From Lachnospiraceae bacterium (lineage in GTDB: Bacteria; Bacillota; Clostridia; Lachnospirales; Lachnospiraceae): DNA of 64,000 nucleotides. Each line of letters opens with the position of its first letter. The first letter of the stretch is position 1. Positions 17,128 through 25,323 of this stretch are shown here, one piece after another. The position numbers and the translations under genes are program-made. The notes beneath the pieces were generated by a model that saw only the letters and a program-made list of their open reading frames with translations, searched no databases and was not told the origin of the DNA. The stretch lies in assembly GCA_015056865.1 (NCBI GenBank), contig SVFM01000007.1:35874-99873 (forward strand), written 5' to 3'.

Positions 17128-18123
17128 ATGATGTATAAAGCATCAGAGGAACGATATCAATCTATGATTTATAATCGATGCGGTGACAGTGGTCTGAAAC
17201 TTCCGGCCGTTTCTCTTGGATTATGGCATAATTTTGGGGACGGAGCCAGTGAGGAGATGATGAAAAGCCTGATATTTACGGCTTTTGATAATGGTATTAC
17301 ACACTTTGATTTGGCAAATAATTACGGGCCTGCGCCGGGGAGTGCTGAGGTCAATTTTGGACGTATCTTGAAAGAAAACATGCGTGGATACCGTGATGAA
17401 ATGATCATCAGTACCAAGGCGGGATATGAAATGTGGCCGGGACCTTATGGAAATTGGGGAAGCCGAAAATATCTGTTGGCCAGTCTGGATCAGAGTTTGA
17501 AACGGATGGGACTGGAATATGTGGATATTTTTTATCATCACCGCATGGATCCGGGTACCCCCTTGGAAGAAACCATGGGTGCATTGGCCCAGGCCGTCAG
17601 AAGTGGCAAGGCTTTGTATGTGGGGCTTTCCAACTATGATGGGAGGACTTTGGAGAAGGCAACAAAGCTTCTGCAGGAAATGCACTGTCCGTTCATTATC
17701 AATCAGAATCGGTACTCTTTATTTGACAGGACCATTGAGAAAAATGGTCTGAAGGAGGCTTCGATAAAGTTAAAAAAAGGTATCATTGCTTTCAGTCCAT
17801 TGGCGCAAGGGCTATTGACAGACAGATATTTGCATGGAATACCCGATGATAGTCGGATCAAAACAGACGGCCGCTTTTTGCAAGAGGCAGTTTTGGATGA
17901 AACCCGTCTTGGGAAGATCAGGGTTTTACATGAAATTGCAGCCCGGCGTGGGCAAAGCCTTGCCCAAATGGCCTTGAGCTGGGTGCTTCGGGATGAGGTG
18001 GTAACCAGTGTTTTGATCGGTGCATCCAAACCGTCCCAGATCATGGACAATCTGGCATCCATAAAGAACACGAAATTTACTGAGGAGGAATTGCAGCGCC
18101 TTTCCGATATTGTAATGGAGTAA
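17128..18123 (+). CDS. Aldo/keto reductase, YghZ/Gpr (L-glyceraldehyde 3-phosphate reductase) type
   Basis: A 331-residue NADPH-dependent aldo/keto reductase. It follows E. coli YghZ closely: SLGLWHNFG, ITHFDLANNYGPAPGSAE, IISTKAGYEMWPGPYG, SRKYLLASLDQSLKRMGLEYVDIFY. The catalytic Asp (FDLA), Tyr (NNYG), Lys (STKAG) and His (YHHR) are all present. AAGGAG sits nine bases before ATG 17128. It is 21 bases after pseG and may be co-transcribed, though the family has no known part in pseudaminic acid synthesis. Its 3' end overlaps the convergent araC gene by 47 bases. Confidence 0.88.
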   Translation: MMYKASEERYQSMIYNRCGDSGLKLPAVSLGLWHNFGDGASEEMMKSLIFTAFDNGITHFDLANNYGPAPGSAEVNFGRILKENMRGYRDEMIISTKAGYEMWPGPYGNWGSRKYLLASLDQSLKRMGLEYVDIFYHHRMDPGTPLEETMGALAQAVRSGKALYVGLSNYDGRTLEKATKLLQEMHCPFIINQNRYSLFDRTIEKNGLKEASIKLKKGIIAFSPLAQGLLTDRYLHGIPDDSRIKTDGRFLQEAVLDETRLGKIRVLHEIAARRGQSLAQMALSWVLRDEVVTSVLIGASKPSQIMDNLASIKNTKFTEEELQRLSDIVME

Positions 18124-18955
18124 GCTCGGTTTCTTTTTTGAAGGCACGGCAAAAATGGCCTGTGTCATTGAAGCCGATGCTTCTGGCAATGAGGGAAACC
18201 GGATCGTTGGTTTCTCGAAGTCTGCGCATGGCTTCATTGATGCGCAGACTTTGAATATATTTGCCGATACTCATACCCTGAATATGAGTAAAAAGGTGAG
18301 AAAGGTAATATTTATTCAAATAGCAACTTTGGGCAATATCCTCAAGAGAAATGTTATTTCGGTAATTTGCTTTGATATATTCCAAGGCCTGGTTAAAATG
18401 TCTGTTGTTTTGGAATAAAAGGGCGTCATCTTCCTGCTGATTAATTATACGCAAAATATACATGATCATAGTTCGCGCAATGCTTTCTGCGATTTCTACA
18501 TAGAATGTCTCCGAACCCTCAAATTCGTCGATCATGCTCTGGAAACTGTTGGCGAAAACATCTGCATATTTCTCAGCTGAATAGATAAAATCATACTCCG
18601 GAGGGAGCAGGTGGTTCTTGGGAAGATCCGTGATCTCCAGACGGTCCAGTGCCATGAACATCATTTCTAACGGCTCTGCTTCGCTGTTTTCTTCCGCATG
18701 AACCACACCGGAGTTGTATATAATGATATCACCCCGAGTGACTTCACGGCGCTTGTTTTCTACGTTAACAAAGCCCCGGCCGTCGGTTACATAAATGATC
18801 TCGCAGAAATCATGACCATGCAGCTTTTCGCTCCAACCGTGGCTCTTTTTGAGGGTACCGGCGTAAAGAATGCGGGGTTTTAGCTTGAAAGTATATTGGC
18901 GGTTGAACAGGTAATGTTGACGTTCAATACTGTCATAACGGTGTAAAGCGTTCAA
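18077..18955 (-). CDS. AraC-family transcriptional regulator
   Basis: A 292-residue regulator: N-terminal cupin-like sensing domain (about residues 15-160, with HGHDFCEIIYVTDG and RGDIIIYNSGVVH) and a C-terminal double helix-turn-helix (about 185-285, ending IGFNDTGHFCRAFKKETELTPLQYR). Such proteins usually sense a sugar and activate transport genes. It is divergent from the ribose-type ABC transporter at 19177, its likely target. Confidence 0.88.
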   Translation of the reverse strand: MNALHRYDSIERQHYLFNRQYTFKLKPRILYAGTLKKSHGWSEKLHGHDFCEIIYVTDGRGFVNVENKRREVTRGDIIIYNSGVVHAEENSEAEPLEMMFMALDRLEITDLPKNHLLPPEYDFIYSAEKYADVFANSFQSMIDEFEGSETFYVEIAESIARTMIMYILRIINQQEDDALLFQNNRHFNQALEYIKANYRNNISLEDIAQSCYLNKYYLSHLFTHIQGMSIGKYIQSLRINEAMRRLRETNDPVSLIARSIGFNDTGHFCRAFKKETELTPLQYRKGAAIPPQ

Positions 18956-19005
18956 GATGATCTCTCCTTTGGTTTCTTTATTAATATATGTTATATGAAA
19001 TTTGC

Positions 19006-19090
19006 AACAATGTCAATGAAAATTGAACAATCTTGCTGTCAAAACAAAACAATCTGTCATCTTGGAAAAAAATCAATAAAATAGTATGAT
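19006..19090 (+). promoter_or_regulatory. Promoter and candidate AraC operator of the sugar ABC operon
   Basis: A sigma-70-type promoter TTGGAA (19062-19067), 17 bp, TATGAT (19085-19090). Just upstream, AACAAT occurs three times (19006, 19026, 19048), spaced 20 and 22 bp, close to two helical turns, each followed within a few bases by GTC. Direct repeats touching the -35 are typical of AraC-type activators. Confidence 0.5.
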
Positions 19091-19176
19091 ACTTTATGAC
19101 AACATTGCACAATCAAAAAAAGAAGGCGAAGAAATTTTTGTGCAAAATGTAAAACGAAGAAAAGGAGCTTTTGGAT

Positions 19177-20670
19177 ATGAATGAAATCATATTACAAATG
19201 AAGGATATCGAAAAGCGGTTTTCTGGCGTTCATGCTCTTAAATCTGTACAGCTTGAGTTGCGTGCAGGTGAGGTTCATGCTCTGATGGGCGAGAACGGAG
19301 CAGGTAAATCCACGCTGATCAAGGTCCTCTGCGGAATTTACAAGCGCGATGGCGGAGAAATCACTTATTTTTCCGAACCCGTGAATTTCACAAACATAGC
19401 AGAGTCTCAAAAGGCCGGAATCAGTGTCATTCATCAGGAGCTCAACATGATGAACCATTTGACGGTTGCCCAGAACATTTACATAGGCCGGGAGCCGAAA
19501 CGTGGCATCATGATCGATGACAAAAAGATGGAGAAGGATGCTGCAGAGCTGTTTGCCAAGATCGGAGTAAAGATTGATCCTTCTGTTCAGTTAGGTACTT
19601 TGACTGTGGGAAAACAGCAGATGGTGGAAATTGCTAAAGCGATCTCACACGATTGTAAGTTGTTGGTGCTGGATGAGCCCACAGCTGCATTGACACAGCC
19701 GGAGGTGGAGGAGCTTTTCAAGATCATGAATGAGCTTCGTGCCAAGGGCATCGGCATGATCTATGTCTCCCATAGAATGGATGAGATAAACCGCATCTCT
19801 GACAGAGTTACCGTTATGCGTGACGGCGAGTACGTTGGCACGGTAAACACAGCTGAGACCACCAAGGACGATATCGTTAAGATGATGGTAGGCCGTGTAA
19901 TCTACGGTGATAAGAAAGAAAAGAGCAATGTGAAACCGGATGCACCGGTGGTTCTGGAAGTGAAGAATCTCAATGCAGGCAAGGAAGTAAAGAATGTCAG
20001 CTTCAAATTGCACAAGGGTGAGATCCTGGGCTTTGCGGGACTCATGGGTGCAGGCAGAACAGAGGTTGCCAGAGCGGTTTACGGAGCGGATCCTAAGGAT
20101 ACCGGAGAAATCTATATCAATGGTAAGAAGGTGGATATCAAGACACCGGAAGAAGCAGTTAAAAATGGTATCTGCTATCTTTCTGAGGACAGAAAGCGCT
20201 ACGGACTGATGCTGATGAAGTCCGTTACGGAGAATACTACCATTGCTTCTGTAGATAAATTTATCAAGGCAGGCTGGATCGATGATAAGAAGATGAAGGA
20301 AGAGTCCGCAGAGTATAATACGAAGCTGAGAACAAAGACTCCTTCCATGGATCAGCTACTGAAGAATCTTTCCGGCGGTAACCAGCAAAAGGTTATCGTG
20401 GCAAGATGGCTGATGAAAGACTGTGATATCTTTATTTTTGATGAGCCTACCCGCGGTATTGATATCGGTGCCAAGAGTGAGATGTATGAACTGATGGAAG
20501 ATCTTGCCTCCAAGGGTAAATCCATTATCATGATTTCCTCTGAACTTGCAGAGGTTCAGCGTCTGAGTGACAGAGTGGTCGTTATGTGCGAAGGCAGGAT
20601 CACAACAGAATTGGATATTGCAGATGCAACACAGGAAGAGATCATGAAATACGCTACCATGCGCGAATGA
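19177..20670 (+). CDS. Sugar ABC transporter ATP-binding protein (RbsA/MglA type)
   Basis: A tandem two-ATPase protein of about 497 residues. The first domain has Walker A GENGAGKST at residues 38-46, LDEPTAAL and SHRMDE. The second has the signature LSGGNQQK and FDEPTRGID, with the degenerate Walker A (GLMGAGRTE) normal for this family. The start at 19177 follows AAAGGAG by nine bases. With the permease and binding protein downstream it makes a complete monosaccharide importer; the sugar is not identifiable. Confidence 0.92.
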   Translation: MNEIILQMKDIEKRFSGVHALKSVQLELRAGEVHALMGENGAGKSTLIKVLCGIYKRDGGEITYFSEPVNFTNIAESQKAGISVIHQELNMMNHLTVAQNIYIGREPKRGIMIDDKKMEKDAAELFAKIGVKIDPSVQLGTLTVGKQQMVEIAKAISHDCKLLVLDEPTAALTQPEVEELFKIMNELRAKGIGMIYVSHRMDEINRISDRVTVMRDGEYVGTVNTAETTKDDIVKMMVGRVIYGDKKEKSNVKPDAPVVLEVKNLNAGKEVKNVSFKLHKGEILGFAGLMGAGRTEVARAVYGADPKDTGEIYINGKKVDIKTPEEAVKNGICYLSEDRKRYGLMLMKSVTENTTIASVDKFIKAGWIDDKKMKEESAEYNTKLRTKTPSMDQLLKNLSGGNQQKVIVARWLMKDCDIFIFDEPTRGIDIGAKSEMYELMEDLASKGKSIIMISSELAEVQRLSDRVVVMCEGRITTELDIADATQEEIMKYATMRE

Positions 20671-20695
20671 TAGTATGAAGAAAGGATAGATAAAA

Positions 20696-21706
20696 ATGAA
20701 AGCGAAAAAGTTCAAACTTCAGCAAAATATTATTATTTTATTTGCCATGTTAGTTTTGGTTGTGATCTTCTGTGCCTTCAACCCTAACTTTATTGACAAA
20801 TACAATATTCTCAGTATGGCTCAGTCTCTTGCGCCCTATGCCGTAATGAGCCTTGGTGTTACTTTTGTTATCGCAACAGGCGGAATCGACCTCTCTATCG
20901 GTACTGTTTGTATCGCTGCAGCAGTTGTTTCCGGTAAGATGTTTACTACCGGCATGATCCCCCTGTGGGCAACCATTCCTGTGATGGTGGCTATCGGTAC
21001 ACTCTTTGGTTTTGTCAACGGACTGCTGATTGCAAAACTGAAGATCCCTGCGTTTATCGCAACTCTGGGAACCATGATGTTCTCCCGTGGTCTGTCCGCA
21101 CTGATCGTTGCAGACCCTAACATCTTCTTCCCTTCCAATACTTGGTACAACCGTACTTTCTCCAATGCAAACGGTATTCCTACCGGTATCATCTGGGTGC
21201 TGGGTTTTATGCTGATCTGCATGTACCTTATGTATAAGAATAAAGTGGGCAGATACACTCTGGCTATTGGTAGTAATGAAGAGGCAACCAGACTTTCCGG
21301 TATCAACACCGAGCGTTATAAGATCTTGGCTTATACCATTGGCGGTCTGGGCGCAGGTGTGGCAGCGATCTTCTGGTCTGCAGCATTCCCTACTGTAGCG
21401 GCAGCAACCGGTAACGGTATGGAGTTGGATGCGATTGCAGGTGTATACATTGGCGGTACCAGCGCAGCAGGTGGTGCAGCTTCTGTTTCAGGTTCTGTTA
21501 TCGGTGCAGCTCTGTTGGTTGTTATCCGTAACGGTCTGAATATGGTTCTTGCTAAGTTCAATCTGAACCTGAACTCTACATATGTAACCTACGTTCTGAC
21601 AGGTATCATCGTTGTGGCAGCGGTATTGATGGATGTTATCAAGACCAAGAATCAGAACAAGGTAAAAGTAGAAAAGGCAACAAAAGTTGCAAAGAAAGAA
21701 TCGTAA
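20696..21706 (+). CDS. Sugar ABC transporter permease (RbsC type)
   Basis: A 336-residue polytopic membrane protein of the BPD_transp_2 family. The visible family features are VTFVIATGGIDLSIG near residue 60, IPAFIATLGTM and the cytoplasmic loop AIGSNEEATRLSGIN. It starts 25 bases after the ATPase gene with AAAGGATAG upstream. It forms the transmembrane channel of the importer. Confidence 0.93.
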   Translation: MKAKKFKLQQNIIILFAMLVLVVIFCAFNPNFIDKYNILSMAQSLAPYAVMSLGVTFVIATGGIDLSIGTVCIAAAVVSGKMFTTGMIPLWATIPVMVAIGTLFGFVNGLLIAKLKIPAFIATLGTMMFSRGLSALIVADPNIFFPSNTWYNRTFSNANGIPTGIIWVLGFMLICMYLMYKNKVGRYTLAIGSNEEATRLSGINTERYKILAYTIGGLGAGVAAIFWSAAFPTVAAATGNGMELDAIAGVYIGGTSAAGGAASVSGSVIGAALLVVIRNGLNMVLAKFNLNLNSTYVTYVLTGIIVVAAVLMDVIKTKNQNKVKVEKATKVAKKES

Positions 21707-21809
21707 CCATGCATTTGCTCACACAAAGTGAGTTCTCAACACGAAAATAACCTGACGGGCTGGGAAGTCCAAAAGGGTATTTAATAAAAAATCAGGAGGT
21801 AATCCAAAC

Positions 21810-22850
21810 ATGAAAAAGTTTAAAAAGGTCGTAACATTGATCCTTGCTGCAACCCTTGCACTGTCCACCATGACAGCTTGCGGTGGCGATAGCAACAGCA
21901 AGAAGATTGCAGTAGTTGCAAAGGGTGAGTCCCATGCATTCTGGCAGTCTGTTAAGAAGGGTGCTGAAGATGCAGCAACCGAAGCTGGTTATACCATTAC
22001 ATTCCGTGGTCCCGCAAGTGAGAGCGCAAAAGATCTTCCTTCTCAGGTTGAGATGGTTCAGACAGCTCTTTCCAACAACGTTGACGGTCTGGTTCTGGCT
22101 ACCATCGGTGAAGGCTTTACCGATCTGCTGAAGCAGGCTTATGACAAGAAGATCCCCGTTGTTCAGTTTGACTCCGGTATCTGGGCAAACGATGTGGCAG
22201 CTCTGGATTCCAGCAGCAAGAACCCCATCGAGGCTTCCGTAGCTACCAGCAACACTCTGGCAGCAGGCGTTGCAGCTGAGAACTTCTTTGCAGAGATCAA
22301 AGATGATATCGCAGGTTCTAAGGACAAATATGTAGTTGGTATTATTCAGCATGATGAGACCCAGACCGGTATCGATCGTGCAGGCGGTTTTGAGACAAAG
22401 TTCAAAGAGCTGGCTGACGCTGATGCTTCTACCAAGGGCAAATATACCATCGTGAAGGAAGTAAAACCCGGTGATGCAAACAATGCCTACAAGGATGCTC
22501 TTGAGGCTCTGTATGAGAAGGATGCTCAGGCAATCTTCATGTCCAACGAAGGTGTTGTTAAGCAGGTTTACGATGCTATCCAGTCTGCTGGTGACAAGTA
22601 TGACGATGTTCTGTTCTGCGGTTTCGATGCAGGTACAAAGCAGATCGAGTGGATGAAGGCTACATCCGGTGCTAAGTTGGTTGGTTCCGTTGCTCAGGAC
22701 TCCTATGCAATCGGTTACAACGCTGTTAAGCAGGTTATCAACGCTATCGAAGATAAGGGCGTTGAGGCAACTGTTGCTATTCCCGGTGCATGGTGGGATG
22801 CTACCAACGTAGATGAGATGATCAAGAACAACCTGGTTTACGAAGGTTAA
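21810..22850 (+). CDS. Sugar-binding lipoprotein of the ABC transporter (RbsB type)
   Basis: A 346-residue exported lipoprotein with the lipobox LSTMTAC ending at about Cys23. The periplasmic-binding type I fold follows: AVVAKGESHAFWQSVKKGAEDAA, then VDGLVLATIGE, then KIPVVQFDSGI. It captures the sugar outside the membrane. A 103-base gap with a small CTCAC/GTGAG stem precedes it, and AGGAGGT lies before the ATG. A terminator follows. Confidence 0.92.
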   Translation: MKKFKKVVTLILAATLALSTMTACGGDSNSKKIAVVAKGESHAFWQSVKKGAEDAATEAGYTITFRGPASESAKDLPSQVEMVQTALSNNVDGLVLATIGEGFTDLLKQAYDKKIPVVQFDSGIWANDVAALDSSSKNPIEASVATSNTLAAGVAAENFFAEIKDDIAGSKDKYVVGIIQHDETQTGIDRAGGFETKFKELADADASTKGKYTIVKEVKPGDANNAYKDALEALYEKDAQAIFMSNEGVVKQVYDAIQSAGDKYDDVLFCGFDAGTKQIEWMKATSGAKLVGSVAQDSYAIGYNAVKQVINAIEDKGVEATVAIPGAWWDATNVDEMIKNNLVYEG

Positions 22851-22872
22851 TTTTAAATCCAAGGTGATTAAG

Positions 22873-22903
22873 AAAGAGGGCTGTTTCGGCAGTCCTCTTT
22901 TTA
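22873..22903 (+). terminator. Rho-independent terminator of the sugar ABC operon
   Basis: AAGAGG-G-CTG pairs with CAG-T-CCTCTT (22874 to about 22898) around a TTTCGG loop, followed by a T run. Confidence 0.8.
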
Positions 22904-22917
22904 TTACGTTCAAAAGA

Positions 22918-22948
22918 TGTTGACAAATCAACAAGTTTGAAATATAAT
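22918..22948 (+). promoter_or_regulatory. Near-consensus promoter with palindromic operator for marR-degV
   Basis: TTGACA (22920-22925), exactly 17 bp, TATAAT (22943-22948) is a perfect sigma-70 promoter. The palindrome TGTTGA-CAAA-TCAACA (22918-22933) covers the -35, as expected for autorepression by the MarR protein encoded 33 bases downstream. Confidence 0.7.
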
Positions 22949-22980
22949 ACAGAAGAGCATAATAAGAAAAGGAGAGAAGG

Positions 22981-23409
22981 ATGATACAGCGGTTTCAGGC
23001 TTTTGTTACAGGCATCACGGAGTGCCACAAATATATTCAAAAAATAAAAAATGTAGAAATGACGGAATTTGGACTGAAGGGTACCCATGTCATGTGCCTG
23101 TTTTATCTGCATTATTATCCGGAAGGGCTCACAGCTGCTCAGCTATGCAAACTTTGTTGCGAGGATAAGGCGGCGATTTCCAGGTCATTAGCTTTATTGC
23201 AGGAACGAGGTTTCATCCGATCCGGGGAGAAAAAGTACCGGGCTTGTCTGCAACTGACAGATGCCGGCAGGCAGGTGGCAGGGCAGATGGACGGACTCAT
23301 CGAGCAGTGGGTGGGTCTGGGCGGCAGCGGGCTGACGGAGCAGGAGCGGGATACCTTTTACCACGTTCTGGAGATGATCTCCGCCAATCTTCGAGAAAAT
23401 GTTAGTTAA
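22981..23409 (+). CDS. MarR-family transcriptional regulator
   Basis: A 142-residue winged-helix protein. GLTAAQLCKLCCEDKAAISRSLALLQERGFI (residues 43-73) is the DNA-recognition region, followed by the wing and LTDAGRQVAGQMD. It is preceded by a consensus promoter with a palindrome over the -35 and followed after 15 bases by a degV gene. It probably represses its own two-gene operon; the ligand could be a fatty acid by analogy with the DegV role, which is inference. Confidence 0.82.
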   Translation: MIQRFQAFVTGITECHKYIQKIKNVEMTEFGLKGTHVMCLFYLHYYPEGLTAAQLCKLCCEDKAAISRSLALLQERGFIRSGEKKYRACLQLTDAGRQVAGQMDGLIEQWVGLGGSGLTEQERDTFYHVLEMISANLRENVS

Positions 23410-23424
23410 GAAAGGGGTCTTTTT

Positions 23425-24297
23425 ATGGCTGTGCAATTTATTATTGATTCTGGTTCAGATATTCTTCCTCATGAGGCTGAAGAATTGGGAGCAATTCATC
23501 TGCCTTTAAAAGTTTTATTTGGGGAAAAGGAGTATGCAGATGGGGTAGATCTGACCCATCGGGAGTTTTATGAAAAGCTGGTGGAAAGTGATGTGCTTCC
23601 TACTACCAGCCAGATTACTCCCGCGGATTATATGGATGCTTATGAAAGGGTGGTGTCTGCAGGGGATGAGGCTGTGGTAATCACTTTGTCCGGCAAGCTG
23701 TCAGGCACCTATCAGAGCGCTATGCTGGCAGCCCAAGAATACGAAGGAAAGGTGTTTGTGGTAGATAGTGAAAATGTTTGTATAGGAGAACGGATTTTGA
23801 TCCTGCGGGGTGTAAAACTGCGGGAACAAGGGCTGACAGCTCAGGAAATTGCAAAACAGTTAGATAAAGAGAAAAAGCAGATCAGAGTATTGGCGCTTTT
23901 GGACACGTTGGAGTATTTAAAGAAAGGCGGCCGTATCTCTGCAGCAACCGCTCTTGCGGGAGGACTGCTTTCCATTAAACCTGTACTTGCGGTAGAAAAG
24001 GGGGGATTGGTCCAGATGGGAAAAGCAAGAGGTTCCAGGATGGGAAACAATCTGCTGCGAGAGTTGACGGTAAAATGCGGAGGCATTGATTTTGAAAAAC
24101 CTCTCTGCCTTGCCTATAGTGGCCTTTCTGATACCTTGTTGCAAAAATATATAGAGGACAGCGCGGAACTTTGGAAGGATCATATGGGTAAGCTGCCGGT
24201 AGCAACTGTGGGCTGTGCCATTGGTACTCACGCGGGACCCGGGGCAATTGCAGTGGCATTTTTTGCTAATTCTGATGGTGATCCGACAAACCCTTGA
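23425..24297 (+). CDS. DegV family fatty-acid-binding protein
   Basis: A 290-residue DegV protein: QFIIDSGSDILP start, LPTTSQITPADY (the conserved TSQ fatty-acid contact), LSGKLSGTYQSA, LDTLEYLKKGGRI and GTHAGPGAIAVAF at the end. This is closer to the FakB consensus than the paralogue at 12659. It is downstream of and probably regulated with the MarR gene. Its 3' end overlaps the convergent araC gene by 32 bases. Confidence 0.92.
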   Translation: MAVQFIIDSGSDILPHEAEELGAIHLPLKVLFGEKEYADGVDLTHREFYEKLVESDVLPTTSQITPADYMDAYERVVSAGDEAVVITLSGKLSGTYQSAMLAAQEYEGKVFVVDSENVCIGERILILRGVKLREQGLTAQEIAKQLDKEKKQIRVLALLDTLEYLKKGGRISAATALAGGLLSIKPVLAVEKGGLVQMGKARGSRMGNNLLRELTVKCGGIDFEKPLCLAYSGLSDTLLQKYIEDSAELWKDHMGKLPVATVGCAIGTHAGPGAIAVAFFANSDGDPTNP

Positions 24298-25165
24298 TGG
24301 AAGAGGAATATTCGGAGGGGCTCATGCGGCTGAGTTTTTTAAATTGTCTGGAAAAATAATGCACGGAACTATAGCCCAAGTACTCGGCAATTTCCGTAAA
24401 ATTCATATGGTTTTCCCGGATCAGGCGACGGGCTGTATTGATCTTGAGTTGGGAAAACAGATCGATGACGCCGCAGCCATGGCGCTTGTGGATCAGCTGC
24501 TGCAGTCTGGATTTTCCGATGTGCGTATCCCTGGCAATCTTGTCCAGGGTAAGATGCTCTGACAGATGCGCCTCCAGGTAGGCCATGATGTGGTGGTATG
24601 CCGCATCGTCCATTTTGCGGCGTACAGTTTCTTCGGGGCAGGTAACGGCCTCTGTATTGCTGTAGCGGCGTAACAAAGAGAGCAGTAAAAGTTCCAGGTG
24701 TAATTGAATACATTGTTCAGCGCCAATTGGCTGGGTGGAGCGTTTTTTCATGTGAGTCTGATAGGGATTGTTCAGAGGCTCTGAAAAAACAGCTTCTGCT
24801 TCAGAAATGATCCGGGCGATCAGCTGCCTTTCGTAATCATTGATGACTAAACGGCGTTCTCGGAAGAAGTCCATTGCCTTGGAATCGCAATAAAAAGAAA
24901 CCACCACCAGATTGGGAGCTACCCAATGGTTGGCAGCTACTTGATGAAATTCCCCGGGTTTATGAAATAAAATATCGCCCCGGGTCAGTGTGTAAGGGTG
25001 CCCGTCGGCGGTCACGTCGACTTCGCCCTGATCCACACAGATAAATTCCCAGAAATCGTGAGCTTCCCCTGCAAAGTAAAAGTCGCTTGCATATTCAAAA
25101 TAATGGATCGTAACAATCTCTGAAATTTCTATTAAAGAATCTAAATGCACACTGGTATAATTCAT
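24266..25165 (-). CDS. AraC-family transcriptional regulator
   Basis: A 299-residue regulator with an N-terminal cupin domain (HDFWEFICVDQGEVDV, then RGDILFHKPGEFHQV) and a C-terminal HTH pair (about residues 185-285, ending YSSVHYFSRQFKKLSRMSPSEY). It is divergent from the NahK-like kinase at 25324. Two direct repeats in the shared spacer are candidate binding sites. Confidence 0.88.
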   Translation of the reverse strand: MNYTSVHLDSLIEISEIVTIHYFEYASDFYFAGEAHDFWEFICVDQGEVDVTADGHPYTLTRGDILFHKPGEFHQVAANHWVAPNLVVVSFYCDSKAMDFFRERRLVINDYERQLIARIISEAEAVFSEPLNNPYQTHMKKRSTQPIGAEQCIQLHLELLLLSLLRRYSNTEAVTCPEETVRRKMDDAAYHHIMAYLEAHLSEHLTLDKIARDTHIGKSRLQQLIHKRHGCGVIDLFSQLKINTARRLIRENHMNFTEIAEYLGYSSVHYFSRQFKKLSRMSPSEYSSSIKGLSDHHQN

Positions 25166-25220
25166 GGTTTAGTCTCCTTTTAGCAATATAGTAAATGATA
25201 GCAATTCCTCGGTCAAGAAA

Positions 25221-25249
25221 ATTGTGCAAATAATGCACGATTGTGCAAA
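25221..25249. promoter_or_regulatory. Candidate AraC operator: direct repeat ATTGTGCAAA
   Basis: ATTGTGCAAA occurs at 25221-25230 and 25240-25249, 19 bp apart, with an inverted partial copy (AATGCAC) between. It lies in the divergent spacer between araC and the kinase gene. Confidence 0.4.
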
Positions 25250-25323
25250 AACTGTGGGGGATTGTATAAAGATGTTTGCGAGGATGTGATTTATAATCAA
25301 AGAAAAAGTTTGGGAGGTAAGTC

